DNA from: Proteus appendicitidis
GTDB taxonomy: Bacteria > Pseudomonadota > Gammaproteobacteria > Enterobacterales > Enterobacteriaceae
Assembly (NCBI RefSeq): GCF_030271835.1
Contig: NZ_CP127389.1
Span: forward strand, 806,001-870,000
Reading direction: 5' to 3'
Length of the DNA stretch: 64,000 nt
The notes under the pieces were generated by a model. That model was not told the origin of the DNA and ran no database searches. It saw only the letters and a list, made by a program, of their open reading frames with translations. Numbering within the stretch: position 1 is the stretch's first letter; each line of letters opens with the position of its first letter. Positions 31,667-40,965 of the stretch are shown one piece after another. The translations under genes and the position numbers were made by a program.

Positions 31667-33150
31667 AGGCAAAGAAACAGAAACCAAGCAAACCTATATC
31701 GACACAACTACTATCGACACAGCTACAAGATGAAAATGGTAAGATTTATCAAATAGGTACTTTGATAAAAAGCGGTGGTGCGGGCAGCGTTAGCCATATT
31801 AATAATGCACCTTTCCAAGTCTCAAAAGTTTACCATGATAAAATTGATAAAGCTTATTATCTAAAAAAGATCACGGCAATGCAGAAGTTAGAACCTGCAT
31901 TAAAGCCCGTTTCTGTTAACGATACGCCTATTATCCAACTCGCATGGCCTCAAGCTCGTTTATACAATAGCCAAAAACAATTTGTTGGCTTTGTGATGCC
32001 GGAACTTGATGTCAAAAATACGATTGAGTTGGAGTATATTCTTCAAGAGCGCCAAGCTAAAGCTCATGGTTTACCCACAGGAATGGGTGCGAAAGTGAGT
32101 CTTGCATATAACCTTTGCTCGTTGATTGATGCTTTGCATCAGCAAGGGCACCGTATTATTGATATGAAACCGCTGAATTTGCGGTTTTATAAATCAAGTC
32201 TGTATATGTCTCTTCTCGATTGTGATGGCTTTAGTATCCAAGGTGAGAATGCACGCTTTCCTGCTGGGCAATTTACCGTTGAATATCTTGCCCCTGAGTT
32301 TCAAGCAAAACAAACGGTTCCAGAATCTCAAGAAGAGTGGCAAGACCGATTTGCCTTAGCCGTTATTATTTTCCAGTTGCTTAATTTTGGTATCCATCCT
32401 TTTAGTGGTCGCCCTAAAAATGACACTGTACCTACAGATATTCCAAGGCGTATAGCAGGGCGTTTTTATGGTTATGGCGTAAAAGCGCATAATTTGATCA
32501 CCCCTAATGTCGCCAGTGGACATAAACAATTACCCGATAAACTCAGAACACTCTTTGATAAAGCCTTTTCAGGCACACCTTCGCAAAGACCAAGTGCAAA
32601 AACATGGACGACAGCACTTTATGAATATGCACAACCTGAAAAGCAACAATTAGTTATTTGTCAAAAAGATAAAAACCACCAGCATTTTGCAGGTAAAGCT
32701 TGCGCAGCTTGTGCAAGAGGGGCGAAGTTACAGCAAGTTGCAATTACTCAAAAACAAAACCAAACGCAACGCGAGCAAATTCGTCAAAAACGAGTACAAA
32801 ATGCGAATATTCGACAAGCGCCAGCCCAAGCTACGCCAGCGAAACCTATTCAGCCTCCAGCAATATTTATTGCAGTTAAAAATGCAATAAATAAAGTACC
32901 CAAAGTCGTATTACATACCGCTATTGCCATGATAGTCCCTGTGTTGTTGGGATTATTGCTGATGAATTTTATTCCACAAGGCGCCAGCGGTAGTTTAGGC
33001 TCTAGCTGGGTTACTGATTTAATTAAAGCTGATTATATTGAACAAATATTAATAACGATGTTGAGTGTGATGTTTTTAATGATTTCAGCCATTATTTTAT
33101 TAGTTATTTTTGTTTTCCCTTCCATGCATATTTTGAAAAGAAAGCCATAG
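31660..33150 (+). CDS. yegI: Hanks-type protein kinase with C-terminal membrane segments
   Basis: The 496-residue product starts at GTG 31660, overlapping the phosphatase by 7 bp. The kinase domain has a glycine loop KSGGAGSV (37-44), a Lys in QVSKVYH, the catalytic loop HRIIDMKPLN (164-173; Asp168, Lys170, Asn173), a DFG variant DCDGF (187-191) and an APE motif LAPEFQ. A Cys/His cluster near residues 331-352 (CQKDKNH, CAAC) could be a zinc knuckle. Two hydrophobic helices lie at about 417-438 and 461-486. E. coli YegI is longer (648 aa), so this is a divergent relative. Confidence 0.83.
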   Translation: MVKAKKQKPSKPISTQLLSTQLQDENGKIYQIGTLIKSGGAGSVSHINNAPFQVSKVYHDKIDKAYYLKKITAMQKLEPALKPVSVNDTPIIQLAWPQARLYNSQKQFVGFVMPELDVKNTIELEYILQERQAKAHGLPTGMGAKVSLAYNLCSLIDALHQQGHRIIDMKPLNLRFYKSSLYMSLLDCDGFSIQGENARFPAGQFTVEYLAPEFQAKQTVPESQEEWQDRFALAVIIFQLLNFGIHPFSGRPKNDTVPTDIPRRIAGRFYGYGVKAHNLITPNVASGHKQLPDKLRTLFDKAFSGTPSQRPSAKTWTTALYEYAQPEKQQLVICQKDKNHQHFAGKACAACARGAKLQQVAITQKQNQTQREQIRQKRVQNANIRQAPAQATPAKPIQPPAIFIAVKNAINKVPKVVLHTAIAMIVPVLLGLLLMNFIPQGASGSLGSSWVTDLIKADYIEQILITMLSVMFLMISAIILLVIFVFPSMHILKRKP

Positions 33151-33165
33151 GTTAGGGAAAATAAC

Positions 33166-35673
33166 ATGAAAAAAAGAATAAAGCTGATCCTGATTATTAT
33201 TGGCGTTATAACATTACTGTTTCCTTTTTGGTTGCCAGCTTTTTTAGTTTCAACCTTTAGTTTGATTGATAGTTTTAATAGCAAAATTCTCCCCTCATCT
33301 GTGCGCTTTGATGAGCGTAATTTCTTGCTGGGAGTATGGCTAGGCTCTCTTATTATGACGATTGTTATGTTATTGCAATCGTGGCGAGCTAAAAATATTT
33401 ACTATTTATGTGGTGGTGGACTCGTGCTTTTAATGGCGCTGGGTGTGTCATTATCGGTGATCCCAACAAATGAATTAGAAGATCGCCGTCGTTTTGTTTT
33501 ACAAAATATCGAACAATCAGAATGGCAAAATTATCATTATCTTGTTGTTAATAGCGAAAATGAGATCCGTAACGTTATTCGGTCTAATCAACCGAAAGCG
33601 CTGGCATTGATTAGCGCTATTGAGAAAGCGCGAATTGCTTTACCAGGATTGGATTATTTTAGCGATGATGTGACTGAAGCGATAAAAGCGAAAGAGGCTT
33701 ATTTAGCTCATACCAAGGGAACGTCAGAACGTGCGGAAGCTGTAAAAACACTCAATTTTTATGGCGACTGGCTATTAAATCAACCTGAGATTATGGTTGC
33801 TCAGGCATTAGCTTCCCTTTCAACGAGTAATGATGCTCAATTAACGCAATCAGGTATGAATGTTATTGCTGTTGCGCCGTTATCGCCTGAGGCATGGCAA
33901 GTTTTAGCACTGACTTATATTGCTCATCGTTCTGTGGATGCACAAATTGAAAAAGCGATGTTAGCGTTAATGGTGGCAGATACGCTCAAACTGGCTAAGC
34001 AAGGTCATGATGATATTTCAGCGCAACAATTATTGAAAAAAGCAATTTCAGAGCTTACTGAAAATCAGCGTCAGATTTATCAGATATTACAAGCGCGTGT
34101 TATTGAAGATCGTTTTTATCGACAAAATAGCACTCCACCAGACGATGTTACAACGTTGGCAAATCAACGATTACCAGTGAGTAACGCAATTTATAATGAT
34201 TCAACCACTTATATTGAAATGCAATCAATGATGGGAAAAGAGTATCCCGGAGAAGTTTTCGTTGAATCACCTAATGAAGTAAAAAACTTAACTGAGATCC
34301 GTTATCCAACAATCAGAAAATATATCCCTCGTGCAGATGTTATTTTATCCGTTGATGTTGATCCTCAAGGGCGCATTTCAGGGCTTTGGGTACAAAACAG
34401 TAGTGGTGTTGATGCATTCGATAATAAAGCAGTGAGTGCCGCTCGCCATTGGCGTTTTATGCCAAACAAAGACGGATATCGTCAACGTGTGACCGTTCGT
34501 TTTGAAAGTACCCGTCTTGGTTGGAAAGAGTATGCCGTTAAGCAACAATCAACATTAATAAAATTGGTTAAAGCTTACGCAAGACAAGATGCTAAAGAGA
34601 TAACACTTACCGAAAATGTTTATTCAGAATTGAAAAAACAAGCGCCAGAATTAGAAAATGAAAGAGAAGCAACTCGTTCTAGCTATGATCCTTATGCTTC
34701 TTATTACCCTAGATTATCTCAACGACAGCAAGAAAAGCGTGCTGCGTTACAAGCCATCTTAAAAGAGTTACAGGCATTGCCTAATGGTAAAAATAACCAT
34801 GAAAGCTGGGATAACAGTATTCGCTTTTTAAATGAAAAACTCGCTCTTCATCAAGATAATGTTGATATCGTAAGAACAGTGGCACGTTTTGAATTGCAAT
34901 ATTACAACATAGGAACCAACAATTTAGCCAGTTCTCCTAAAATTTATCCGCAAGATAAAGAGTATTGGCAAACCTTATTATTGAAAGCGCGTACTCATTT
35001 TGAACAGGCTATTGCATTAGAGCCTGATCGTGAAGATGTCTGGTTAGGCTGGGGCATTACATGGCTTGATGAAGATCCCGAAATTGCAGCCGGTGCATTT
35101 GCTAAAGCATCACAGCAAAAATCAAAAGAAAGTGTTGGTGTGCTGATGCAAATGTTAGAAATGCGCATGGTAATGAATACACTTGAGGGCGCTCGCTTAG
35201 AACGCTATCAAACCTTACGTGCCAGAATGGATATGCGTTATTTACCTGAAGGTATTGAAGTTAAGCCTTCAGATGATTATCTCAGCGATGATTTAACTCA
35301 AATTCAATTGGCTCAGCGTGTAATACCTGCATCAGATCCGAATAGTAAAGTGATACGTAAGCCGTTAAACAACAAAGTTGTTGAGCAATCAAATCGAGCA
35401 TTTAGTATTGATTTTTCATCGGCGAATATTAAAGCCAGTGATCAGGCATTACCGAAAGTGAATGCCCCTGATACAGCAGCTAAAACAGGGGAGATGATCT
35501 TACAACTTGATGTGGACCCTCAAGGCGTTCCTACTGTGGTGTTATTGAAATCTGGCAGTGGTGACATGAGCATAGATAATGCCGTTATTGATGCTGCATA
35601 CCAATGGCGTTTTAATGGCTCACCTACCCGAAAAGGTAATGTGCTTTTAATATCAGTTCAATTTAGCCAATAA
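33166..35673 (+). CDS. Membrane protein with two TonB-C-terminal-like domains
   Basis: I do not recognise this 835-residue protein as a named gene. It begins with three hydrophobic helices (about residues 5-27, 53-72, 80-100). A large soluble part with TPR-like helical repeats follows. Two TonB C-terminal-type domains are visible: at about 378-447 (ILSVDVDPQGRISG to ARHWRFMPN) and at the very end, about 776-835 (LQLDVDPQGVPTVV to AAYQWRFNG). No Pro-rich TonB linker is evident. It is 15 bp after the kinase gene and ends at a terminator, so it is the fourth gene of the operon. A periplasmic sensor or envelope role is an inference. Confidence 0.75.
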   Translation: MKKRIKLILIIIGVITLLFPFWLPAFLVSTFSLIDSFNSKILPSSVRFDERNFLLGVWLGSLIMTIVMLLQSWRAKNIYYLCGGGLVLLMALGVSLSVIPTNELEDRRRFVLQNIEQSEWQNYHYLVVNSENEIRNVIRSNQPKALALISAIEKARIALPGLDYFSDDVTEAIKAKEAYLAHTKGTSERAEAVKTLNFYGDWLLNQPEIMVAQALASLSTSNDAQLTQSGMNVIAVAPLSPEAWQVLALTYIAHRSVDAQIEKAMLALMVADTLKLAKQGHDDISAQQLLKKAISELTENQRQIYQILQARVIEDRFYRQNSTPPDDVTTLANQRLPVSNAIYNDSTTYIEMQSMMGKEYPGEVFVESPNEVKNLTEIRYPTIRKYIPRADVILSVDVDPQGRISGLWVQNSSGVDAFDNKAVSAARHWRFMPNKDGYRQRVTVRFESTRLGWKEYAVKQQSTLIKLVKAYARQDAKEITLTENVYSELKKQAPELENEREATRSSYDPYASYYPRLSQRQQEKRAALQAILKELQALPNGKNNHESWDNSIRFLNEKLALHQDNVDIVRTVARFELQYYNIGTNNLASSPKIYPQDKEYWQTLLLKARTHFEQAIALEPDREDVWLGWGITWLDEDPEIAAGAFAKASQQKSKESVGVLMQMLEMRMVMNTLEGARLERYQTLRARMDMRYLPEGIEVKPSDDYLSDDLTQIQLAQRVIPASDPNSKVIRKPLNNKVVEQSNRAFSIDFSSANIKASDQALPKVNAPDTAAKTGEMILQLDVDPQGVPTVVLLKSGSGDMSIDNAVIDAAYQWRFNGSPTRKGNVLLISVQFSQ

Positions 35674-35696
35674 TTACCATTCAATTAAATAATGTT

Positions 35697-35740
35697 ATAA
35701 AAACCCTCCTTTTTTGTTAGTGAAAAGGAGGGTTTCTTCT
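35697..35740 (+). terminator. Rho-independent terminator of the vWA-phosphatase-kinase operon
   Basis: The 13-bp perfect stem AAACCCTCCTTTT (35701-35713) pairs with AAAAGGAGGGTTT (35723-35735) and is followed by a T/C tail. Confidence 0.85.
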
Positions 35741-35777
35741 ATTTTGTGAGTTTCTAACTTATTGAAAGAAATAAAAT

Positions 35778-35793
35778 TGTTACCTAGATCACA
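35778..35793. promoter_or_regulatory. Candidate CRP site upstream of btsT
   Basis: TGTTACCTAGATCACA matches the CRP core TGTGA-N6-TCACA with one half-site mismatch. It lies about 230 bp before btsT, which is cAMP-CRP dependent in E. coli. The distance is long, so an extended leader or a second site is possible. Confidence 0.5.
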
Positions 35794-36009
35794 AAAAAAT
35801 AGCCTTTTCAAAAAGACAGAACCACTCAACTCAGAAAACAGACCGCTTAATTCGTTATACAACCGCTAAGCGATTTTGTCACACTGTTCATATCTCATTC
35901 TTCTTATTATGTAGTAGCGGGCAGTTGTCTCTCATATTCGCTCAAATCATTCTCAGCTGTCCCGCATTACTCTTTGGCTGTTCGGTCTTGCCTGAAAAAA
36001 AGGTGTCTC

Positions 36010-38160
36010 ATGAACAAAAATGCATTTTTAAAGCACGTACCTTGGGTGATCCTCGGGATTATCGGTGCTTTTTGTCTTTCAGTGGTTGCACTTCGCCGTG
36101 GTGAACACGTCAGTGCGCTATGGATAGTTGTTGCTTCTGTTGCCGTTTATTTAGTTGCTTATCGTTATTACAGTCTTTACATCGCTCAAAAAGTGATGAA
36201 GCTTGATCCAACTCGAGCAACACCTTCTGTTGTCAATAATGACGGTTTGAACTACGTTCCGACTAACCGTTATGTTTTATTTGGTCACCACTTTGCGGCT
36301 ATCGCGGGTGCCGGTCCTTTAGTCGGACCTGTTCTTGCTGCGCAAATGGGGTATTTACCGGGGACGCTTTGGTTATTAGCCGGGGTTGTGCTTGCTGGTG
36401 CAGTACAAGACTTTATGGTGTTGTTTATTTCAACACGCCGTAATGGTAACTCACTTGGTGAGATGATAAAGAAAGAGATGGGTCCTATTCCGGGTACTAT
36501 CGCTTTATTCGGCTGTTTCCTTATCATGATCATCATTCTTGCAGTGCTTGCGCTTATCGTTGTTAAAGCATTAGCAGAAAGCCCATGGGGAGTGTTCACT
36601 GTTTGTTCAACAGTACCCATTGCCCTGTTTATGGGTATCTACATGCGCTATATCCGTCCGGGCCGTGTCGGTGAAGTCTCTGTTATCGGTATTGTATTAC
36701 TGATTGCTGCGATTTGGTTTGGTGGCGTTATTGCTCACGATCCATACTGGGGACCTGCACTAACCTTTAAAGATACAACCATCACCTTTGGTCTTATTGG
36801 TTATGCTTTTGTTTCTGCATTACTGCCAGTTTGGTTGATCCTTGCTCCTCGTGATTACTTAGCGACGTTCCTGAAAATTGGGGTTATCGTTGGGTTAGCG
36901 GTTGGTATTGTTATCCTAAACCCTGAACTGAAAATGCCAGCGGTTACTCAATATGTCGATGGTACAGGACCATTATGGAAAGGGGCTTTATTCCCATTCT
37001 TATTTATCACTATCGCTTGTGGTGCCGTTTCTGGTTTCCACGCACTGATTGCTTCAGGTACAACACCTAAGCTTATCGCTAATGAAATGGATGCGCGTTT
37101 TATCGGTTATGGTGCAATGTTAATGGAATCATTCGTTGCGATCATGGCATTAGTTGCTGCATCTATCATTGAACCCGGCCTGTATTTTGCAATGAATACA
37201 CCACCAGCAGGTTTAGGTATTACTATGCCGAACCTTCATGAATTAGGTGGTGAAAATACAGCAGTTATTATGGAGCAGTTAAGAGAAGTTACTGTGCATA
37301 CTGCTGCAACGGTGAGTTCATGGGGCTTTGTTATTTCGCCAGAAGAAATTCTACAAACAGCGAAAGATATTGGGGAGCCTTCTGTATTAAACCGTGCTGG
37401 TGGTGCGCCTACCTTAGCTGTTGGTATCGCGATGGTATTCCATAAAATCATTCCTGCTGCGGATATGGGCTTCTGGTATCACTTTGGGATCTTGTTCGAA
37501 GCGCTCTTTATTTTAACGGCGTTAGATGCGGGTACACGTTCTGGTCGCTTTATGTTCCAAGACTTGTTAGGTAACTTTATCCCTTACCTGAAGAAAACAA
37601 ACTCGTTCATTCCGGGTGTGATTGGTACTGCAGGTTGCGTAGGATTATGGGGATATCTGTTATACCAAGGTGTTGTTGACCCATTAGGCGGTGTTAAGAG
37701 CTTATGGCCACTGTTTGGTATTTCAAACCAAATGTTAGCAGCAGTTGCTCTGGTATTAGGTACTGTTATCTTAATTAAGATGAAACGTACTAAATATATC
37801 TGGGTGACAGTGATCCCGGCAGTATGGTTATTAATTTGTACAACATGGGCATTAGGTCTGAAACTTCTCAGTGATGATCCACAAATGGAAGGTTTCTTCT
37901 ACTTAGCAAATGAATACAAAGCGAAGATCTTAGCTGGTGGTGCTGACTTAACTGCGGCTGAAATTACCAATATGAATCATATTGTAATTAACAACTACAC
38001 CAATGCTGGCTTAAGTATTCTGTTCTTAGTGGTTGTTTACAGCATCATTTTCTACGGTTTCCGTACCGCAATGAAAGCGCGTAAAAACCCAGAAGATACA
38101 TCACAAGAAACACCGTATGTTCCTATGCCAAAAGATGTAAAAGTGTCCTCAGGTCACTAA
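36010..38160 (+). CDS. btsT: Pyruvate/H+ symporter BtsT (CstA family)
   Basis: BtsT is a high-affinity pyruvate importer of the inner membrane, controlled in E. coli by the BtsS/BtsR two-component system and CRP. The 716-residue product equals the E. coli length and resembles BtsT (YjiY) more than CstA: FKHIPWVILGII-like start, GLGITMPNLHELGGEN insert and ETPYVPMP end. It has about 16-18 TM helices and the family motif GHHFAAIAGAGPLVGPVLA. The frame opens at 35974, but ATG 36010 behind AAGGTG fits the family. yjiX and yjiA follow as in E. coli. Confidence 0.93.
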   Translation: MNKNAFLKHVPWVILGIIGAFCLSVVALRRGEHVSALWIVVASVAVYLVAYRYYSLYIAQKVMKLDPTRATPSVVNNDGLNYVPTNRYVLFGHHFAAIAGAGPLVGPVLAAQMGYLPGTLWLLAGVVLAGAVQDFMVLFISTRRNGNSLGEMIKKEMGPIPGTIALFGCFLIMIIILAVLALIVVKALAESPWGVFTVCSTVPIALFMGIYMRYIRPGRVGEVSVIGIVLLIAAIWFGGVIAHDPYWGPALTFKDTTITFGLIGYAFVSALLPVWLILAPRDYLATFLKIGVIVGLAVGIVILNPELKMPAVTQYVDGTGPLWKGALFPFLFITIACGAVSGFHALIASGTTPKLIANEMDARFIGYGAMLMESFVAIMALVAASIIEPGLYFAMNTPPAGLGITMPNLHELGGENTAVIMEQLREVTVHTAATVSSWGFVISPEEILQTAKDIGEPSVLNRAGGAPTLAVGIAMVFHKIIPAADMGFWYHFGILFEALFILTALDAGTRSGRFMFQDLLGNFIPYLKKTNSFIPGVIGTAGCVGLWGYLLYQGVVDPLGGVKSLWPLFGISNQMLAAVALVLGTVILIKMKRTKYIWVTVIPAVWLLICTTWALGLKLLSDDPQMEGFFYLANEYKAKILAGGADLTAAEITNMNHIVINNYTNAGLSILFLVVVYSIIFYGFRTAMKARKNPEDTSQETPYVPMPKDVKVSSGH

Positions 38161-38180
38161 TTTAGGTAGATAGGTTAAAC

Positions 38181-38206
38181 CCCCGTGCTGGCTTGCCAGT
38201 ACGGGG
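38181..38206 (+). repeat. Intercistronic hairpin between btsT and yjiX
   Basis: CCCCGTGCTGGC (38181-38192) pairs with GCCAGTACGGGG (38195-38206) with one G-T pair and a 2-nt nominal loop. No T run follows, so it is not a full terminator. It probably protects the upstream mRNA end or attenuates expression of the small downstream gene (inference). Confidence 0.65.
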
Positions 38207-38220
38207 CTTAGGAGAAACTT

Positions 38221-38427
38221 ATGTTTGGTAATTTAGGACAAGCTGGAAAATATCTAGGACAAGCAGCACGTATGCTAATAGGTATTCCTGATTACGATAA
38301 TTATGTGCAACACATGAAAGATAACCATCCAGATAAGCCTGTTATGACCTATAACGAGTTTTTCCGTGAACGTCAGGAAGCCCGTTATGGTGGTGGTGAT
38401 GGTAAAGGCGGTTTTCGCTGTTGCTAA
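38221..38427 (+). CDS. yjiX: YbdD/YjiX family small protein
   Basis: The 68-residue product matches E. coli YjiX (67 aa) across its length: [20 protein letters not shown], then [18 protein letters not shown], ending in the conserved GGFRCC. CstA-family genes are commonly followed by such a gene; its function is not established. TAGGAGAA (38209-38216) is its ribosome-binding site, just after the intercistronic hairpin. Confidence 0.93.
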   Translation: MFGNLGQAGKYLGQAARMLIGIPDYDNYVQHMKDNHPDKPVMTYNEFFRERQEARYGGGDGKGGFRCC

Positions 38428-38446
38428 TGATCCGAAAAGGAGATAA

Positions 38447-39430
38447 ATGATGGAACCTATTGCAGTGACAATACTGACTGGTTTTTTAGGATCAGGAAAA
38501 ACAACACTTTTACGTCATATGCTTAATGAAGAGCATGGCTATAAAATTGCCGTCATTGAAAATGAATTTGGTGAAGTACCTATTGATGACGAAATCATTG
38601 GTGATAGGGCGACTCAAATTAAAACACTGACCAATGGTTGTATTTGTTGCAGTAAATCGAATGAATTAGAAGATACGCTATTAGACTTATGTGACAGTCT
38701 AGATCGCGGTGAAATCGAATTTGATAGATTAGTTATTGAATGTACAGGCATGGCTGATCCAGGTCCTATTAGCCAAACATTCTTTTCTCATGAGATCATC
38801 TGCCAGCGCTACTTATTAGATGGCATTATCACGCTTGTTGATAATGTCCATGCTCAGCAACAACTGGATCAATTTACGATTGCACAATCACAAATTGGTT
38901 ATGCTGACCGCATTCTGTTAACGAAAACAGATATCACACCAGCCTCTCCAGAATTAATGGCACGATTAAGACGCATTAATGCCAGAGCGCCTGTGAATAC
39001 CGTGATCCATGGACAAATTGATTTAGGATTACTGTTTAACGTAAAAGGTTTTATGTTGAACGATAATCTCGATGTAAAACAGCCTCTGTTTCGTTATCAG
39101 GCTGATAAGCAAGATGACATCAATTCGATTGTACTCAAATTTGATTATCCCGTTGAGCTACAAGAAGTTTCAGACGTAATGGAAAAATTATTATTAAGCT
39201 TTGCTGATAATCTATTGCGTTATAAAGGGATCTTAAATATTAAAGATCAACCTAATCGCTTGTTATTTCAAGGTGTACAACGTCTTTATAGTGCTGATTG
39301 GGATAGACCATGGAATGAAGATGAGACTCGCCAAAGCACATTAGTCTTTATTGGTATTCAATTACCAGAAGAAGAGATAAGAGCCAATTTTGATGCATTG
39401 ATGCCTAGCACAGAAGAGAAGGCTCCTTAA
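38447..39430 (+). CDS. yjiA: COG0523/CobW-type GTPase YjiA
   Basis: YjiA is a P-loop GTPase of the G3E family that binds transition metals. The product (326-327 aa) has Walker A GFLGSGKTTLL, the metal-binding motif GCICCS, Walker B-like LVIECTGMADPGP and the guanine motif TKTD, then a CobW C-terminal domain ending at EEKAP. ATG at 38447 or 38450 are both served by AAAAGGAG; 38450 gives the E. coli-like MEPIAVTILTGF. It is the last gene of btsT-yjiX-yjiA. Confidence 0.93.
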   Translation: MMEPIAVTILTGFLGSGKTTLLRHMLNEEHGYKIAVIENEFGEVPIDDEIIGDRATQIKTLTNGCICCSKSNELEDTLLDLCDSLDRGEIEFDRLVIECTGMADPGPISQTFFSHEIICQRYLLDGIITLVDNVHAQQQLDQFTIAQSQIGYADRILLTKTDITPASPELMARLRRINARAPVNTVIHGQIDLGLLFNVKGFMLNDNLDVKQPLFRYQADKQDDINSIVLKFDYPVELQEVSDVMEKLLLSFADNLLRYKGILNIKDQPNRLLFQGVQRLYSADWDRPWNEDETRQSTLVFIGIQLPEEEIRANFDALMPSTEEKAP

Positions 39431-39449
39431 CCTAATACCCTGTAGTGAG

Positions 39450-39540
39450 TGTTAGAAAGCAGTAAGAAGTAAAGTAGTTAAGTAACCGTAGTAGTTGAAA
39501 CTTAGTAGTTGAAATGTAGTAGCCGTAAATAGCAGTAACG
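39450..39540. repeat. Short degenerate direct repeats after yjiA
   Basis: This segment is built from related AGTAGTTGAAA-like units: TAGTAGTTGAAA occurs twice in a row (39489-39517 area), followed by TAGTAG, with similar AGTAAG and AGTAAC units around them. It has no coding potential. It may be a slippage-expanded spacer. Confidence 0.5.
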
Positions 39541-39591
39541 AATATTGATAAGCTCCTGACTTGAGGAGGGTCCTGTTCCTAGGATCTTATG

Positions 39592-39632
39592 TTTCACCCC
39601 ATAATAACCAACATTATGGGGTGCTTTTTTTA
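39592..39632 (+). terminator. Rho-independent terminator after yjiA
   Basis: The 11-bp perfect stem CACCCCATAAT (39595-39605) pairs with ATTATGGGGTG (39613-39623) and is followed by CTTTTTTT. The convergent cyuA ends 11 bp further on. Confidence 0.88.
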
Positions 39633-39642
39633 AATGCTTAAA

Positions 39643-40965
39643 TTAGCCGTTAGCAACGGCTTTATATTCCATGATCTCAATAATTTGAACATCGGTATGT
39701 TGCATTGCACGACTTGCGAGCGCACATAGATTTTCAATTGTAGAATCAACATCATGAGCGACAATACCATCATTACCTGTCACATAAGTGTTATCTAGAG
39801 CCATTAACACAGCTTTATAAGCTGCACTCGCTCCCGTTGAGACTTTCATCGCACAGCTATTTGAAGCACCATCACAAATCACACCGCTGATATCACCAAT
39901 CATGCTACTAATTGCCATCGCCATAGATTCGTAACGTTCATCCATTAGCCATGCAATTGCACCAGCTGCGCCCATTGATGCGGTTGTTGCTGCACATAAC
40001 GCAGATAGCGCAGGGAATTTATGGTGAATATAAATAGCCAGCAAATGGGAAAGCATTAAAGCTCTTGCCATTTTCTCTTCGCCAACTTGTAAATATTCAG
40101 CAACCACGACAACAGGCATCGTTGCGGCAATACCTTGGTTACCAGAGCCTGAGTTACTCATGGCGGGTAAAACAGCTCCCCCCATACGCGCATCAGAGGC
40201 TGCAGAAGTACGGATCATAATCTCTGATAATAAATCTTTTGCTAATAAACCACGCTGTTGTTGGCGTTGTAAAGTTTGCCCAATATGTAAACCATAAGTA
40301 TTGTTCAAACCTTCTTTTGATAGCGCATCATTTAAATGTGCTGACTCAAGGATAAAAGAAATTTCTTCTACGGGAATTTGGGTAACAAACTGGTAAATTT
40401 CTTGAGTATTGGTTTGGGTTAATGTTTCTTTTATTTCGCAAGGTGATGCAGATTGTTCTGCGCCAGCACAAGTGTTATCAAGAACAACATGACCGTTATG
40501 AATAATTTTAACAATATTAGTATGGTTACCCGCAATAATGACTGTTGCGTTGTTTTCACCATCTTCAACAGTCACTTCGCTATATAGAACTTCTTGGCAT
40601 GCTTTTTTAATTGAAACATTCACAATGCCCGCGGCTAATAGTGCCTTGCTTTGCTCAACATGCTCTGGTGTTGCATTCTTTAATACTTCAAGACCTGCTT
40701 TACAATCACCACCAACGGCACCTAAGCTTGCGGCAATGGATAATCCCACCATGCCTGTACCTGGTACGGTTACGCCCATACCGTTTTTCATTAAATTAGG
40801 AGAGACTTCAGCACTAATGCGGGTAATCGCGTGTTGTAAGTAACTTGCTGCTGTTGCAGCCGCTAATGCAAGCGAAATAGGTTCTGTACAACCTAAAGCG
40901 GGTTTTACTTGTTGCTTAACTGCCGCTATCAATATTTTCCAACGAGAAGATAATTGTTCTTTCAT
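39643..40965 (-). CDS. cyuA: L-cysteine desulfidase CyuA (UPF0597/YhaM family)
   Basis: CyuA is an Fe-S-dependent serine-dehydratase-like enzyme that breaks L-cysteine to pyruvate, ammonia and sulfide. The product is 440 aa from the start chosen here (E. coli 436). It has [38 protein letters not shown] and [17 protein letters not shown]; the conserved cysteines are candidate cluster ligands. The frame is open to 40998; ATG 40965 (MKEQLSSRW) fits the family length and has TGGA about 10 bp upstream. A decR regulator gene lies at 7392-7853. The usual partner transporter cyuP is not adjacent. Confidence 0.9.
   Translation of the reverse strand: MKEQLSSRWKILIAAVKQQVKPALGCTEPISLALAAATAASYLQHAITRISAEVSPNLMKNGMGVTVPGTGMVGLSIAASLGAVGGDCKAGLEVLKNATPEHVEQSKALLAAGIVNVSIKKACQEVLYSEVTVEDGENNATVIIAGNHTNIVKIIHNGHVVLDNTCAGAEQSASPCEIKETLTQTNTQEIYQFVTQIPVEEISFILESAHLNDALSKEGLNNTYGLHIGQTLQRQQQRGLLAKDLLSEIMIRTSAASDARMGGAVLPAMSNSGSGNQGIAATMPVVVVAEYLQVGEEKMARALMLSHLLAIYIHHKFPALSALCAATTASMGAAGAIAWLMDERYESMAMAISSMIGDISGVICDGASNSCAMKVSTGASAAYKAVLMALDNTYVTGNDGIVAHDVDSTIENLCALASRAMQHTDVQIIEIMEYKAVANG

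Noticed and set aside
30243..33150. Tellurite resistance (ter) cluster
   Set aside because: The vWA protein is TerY/YegL-like, but no terB, terC, terD or terZ genes are present; it is the kinase/phosphatase triad only.
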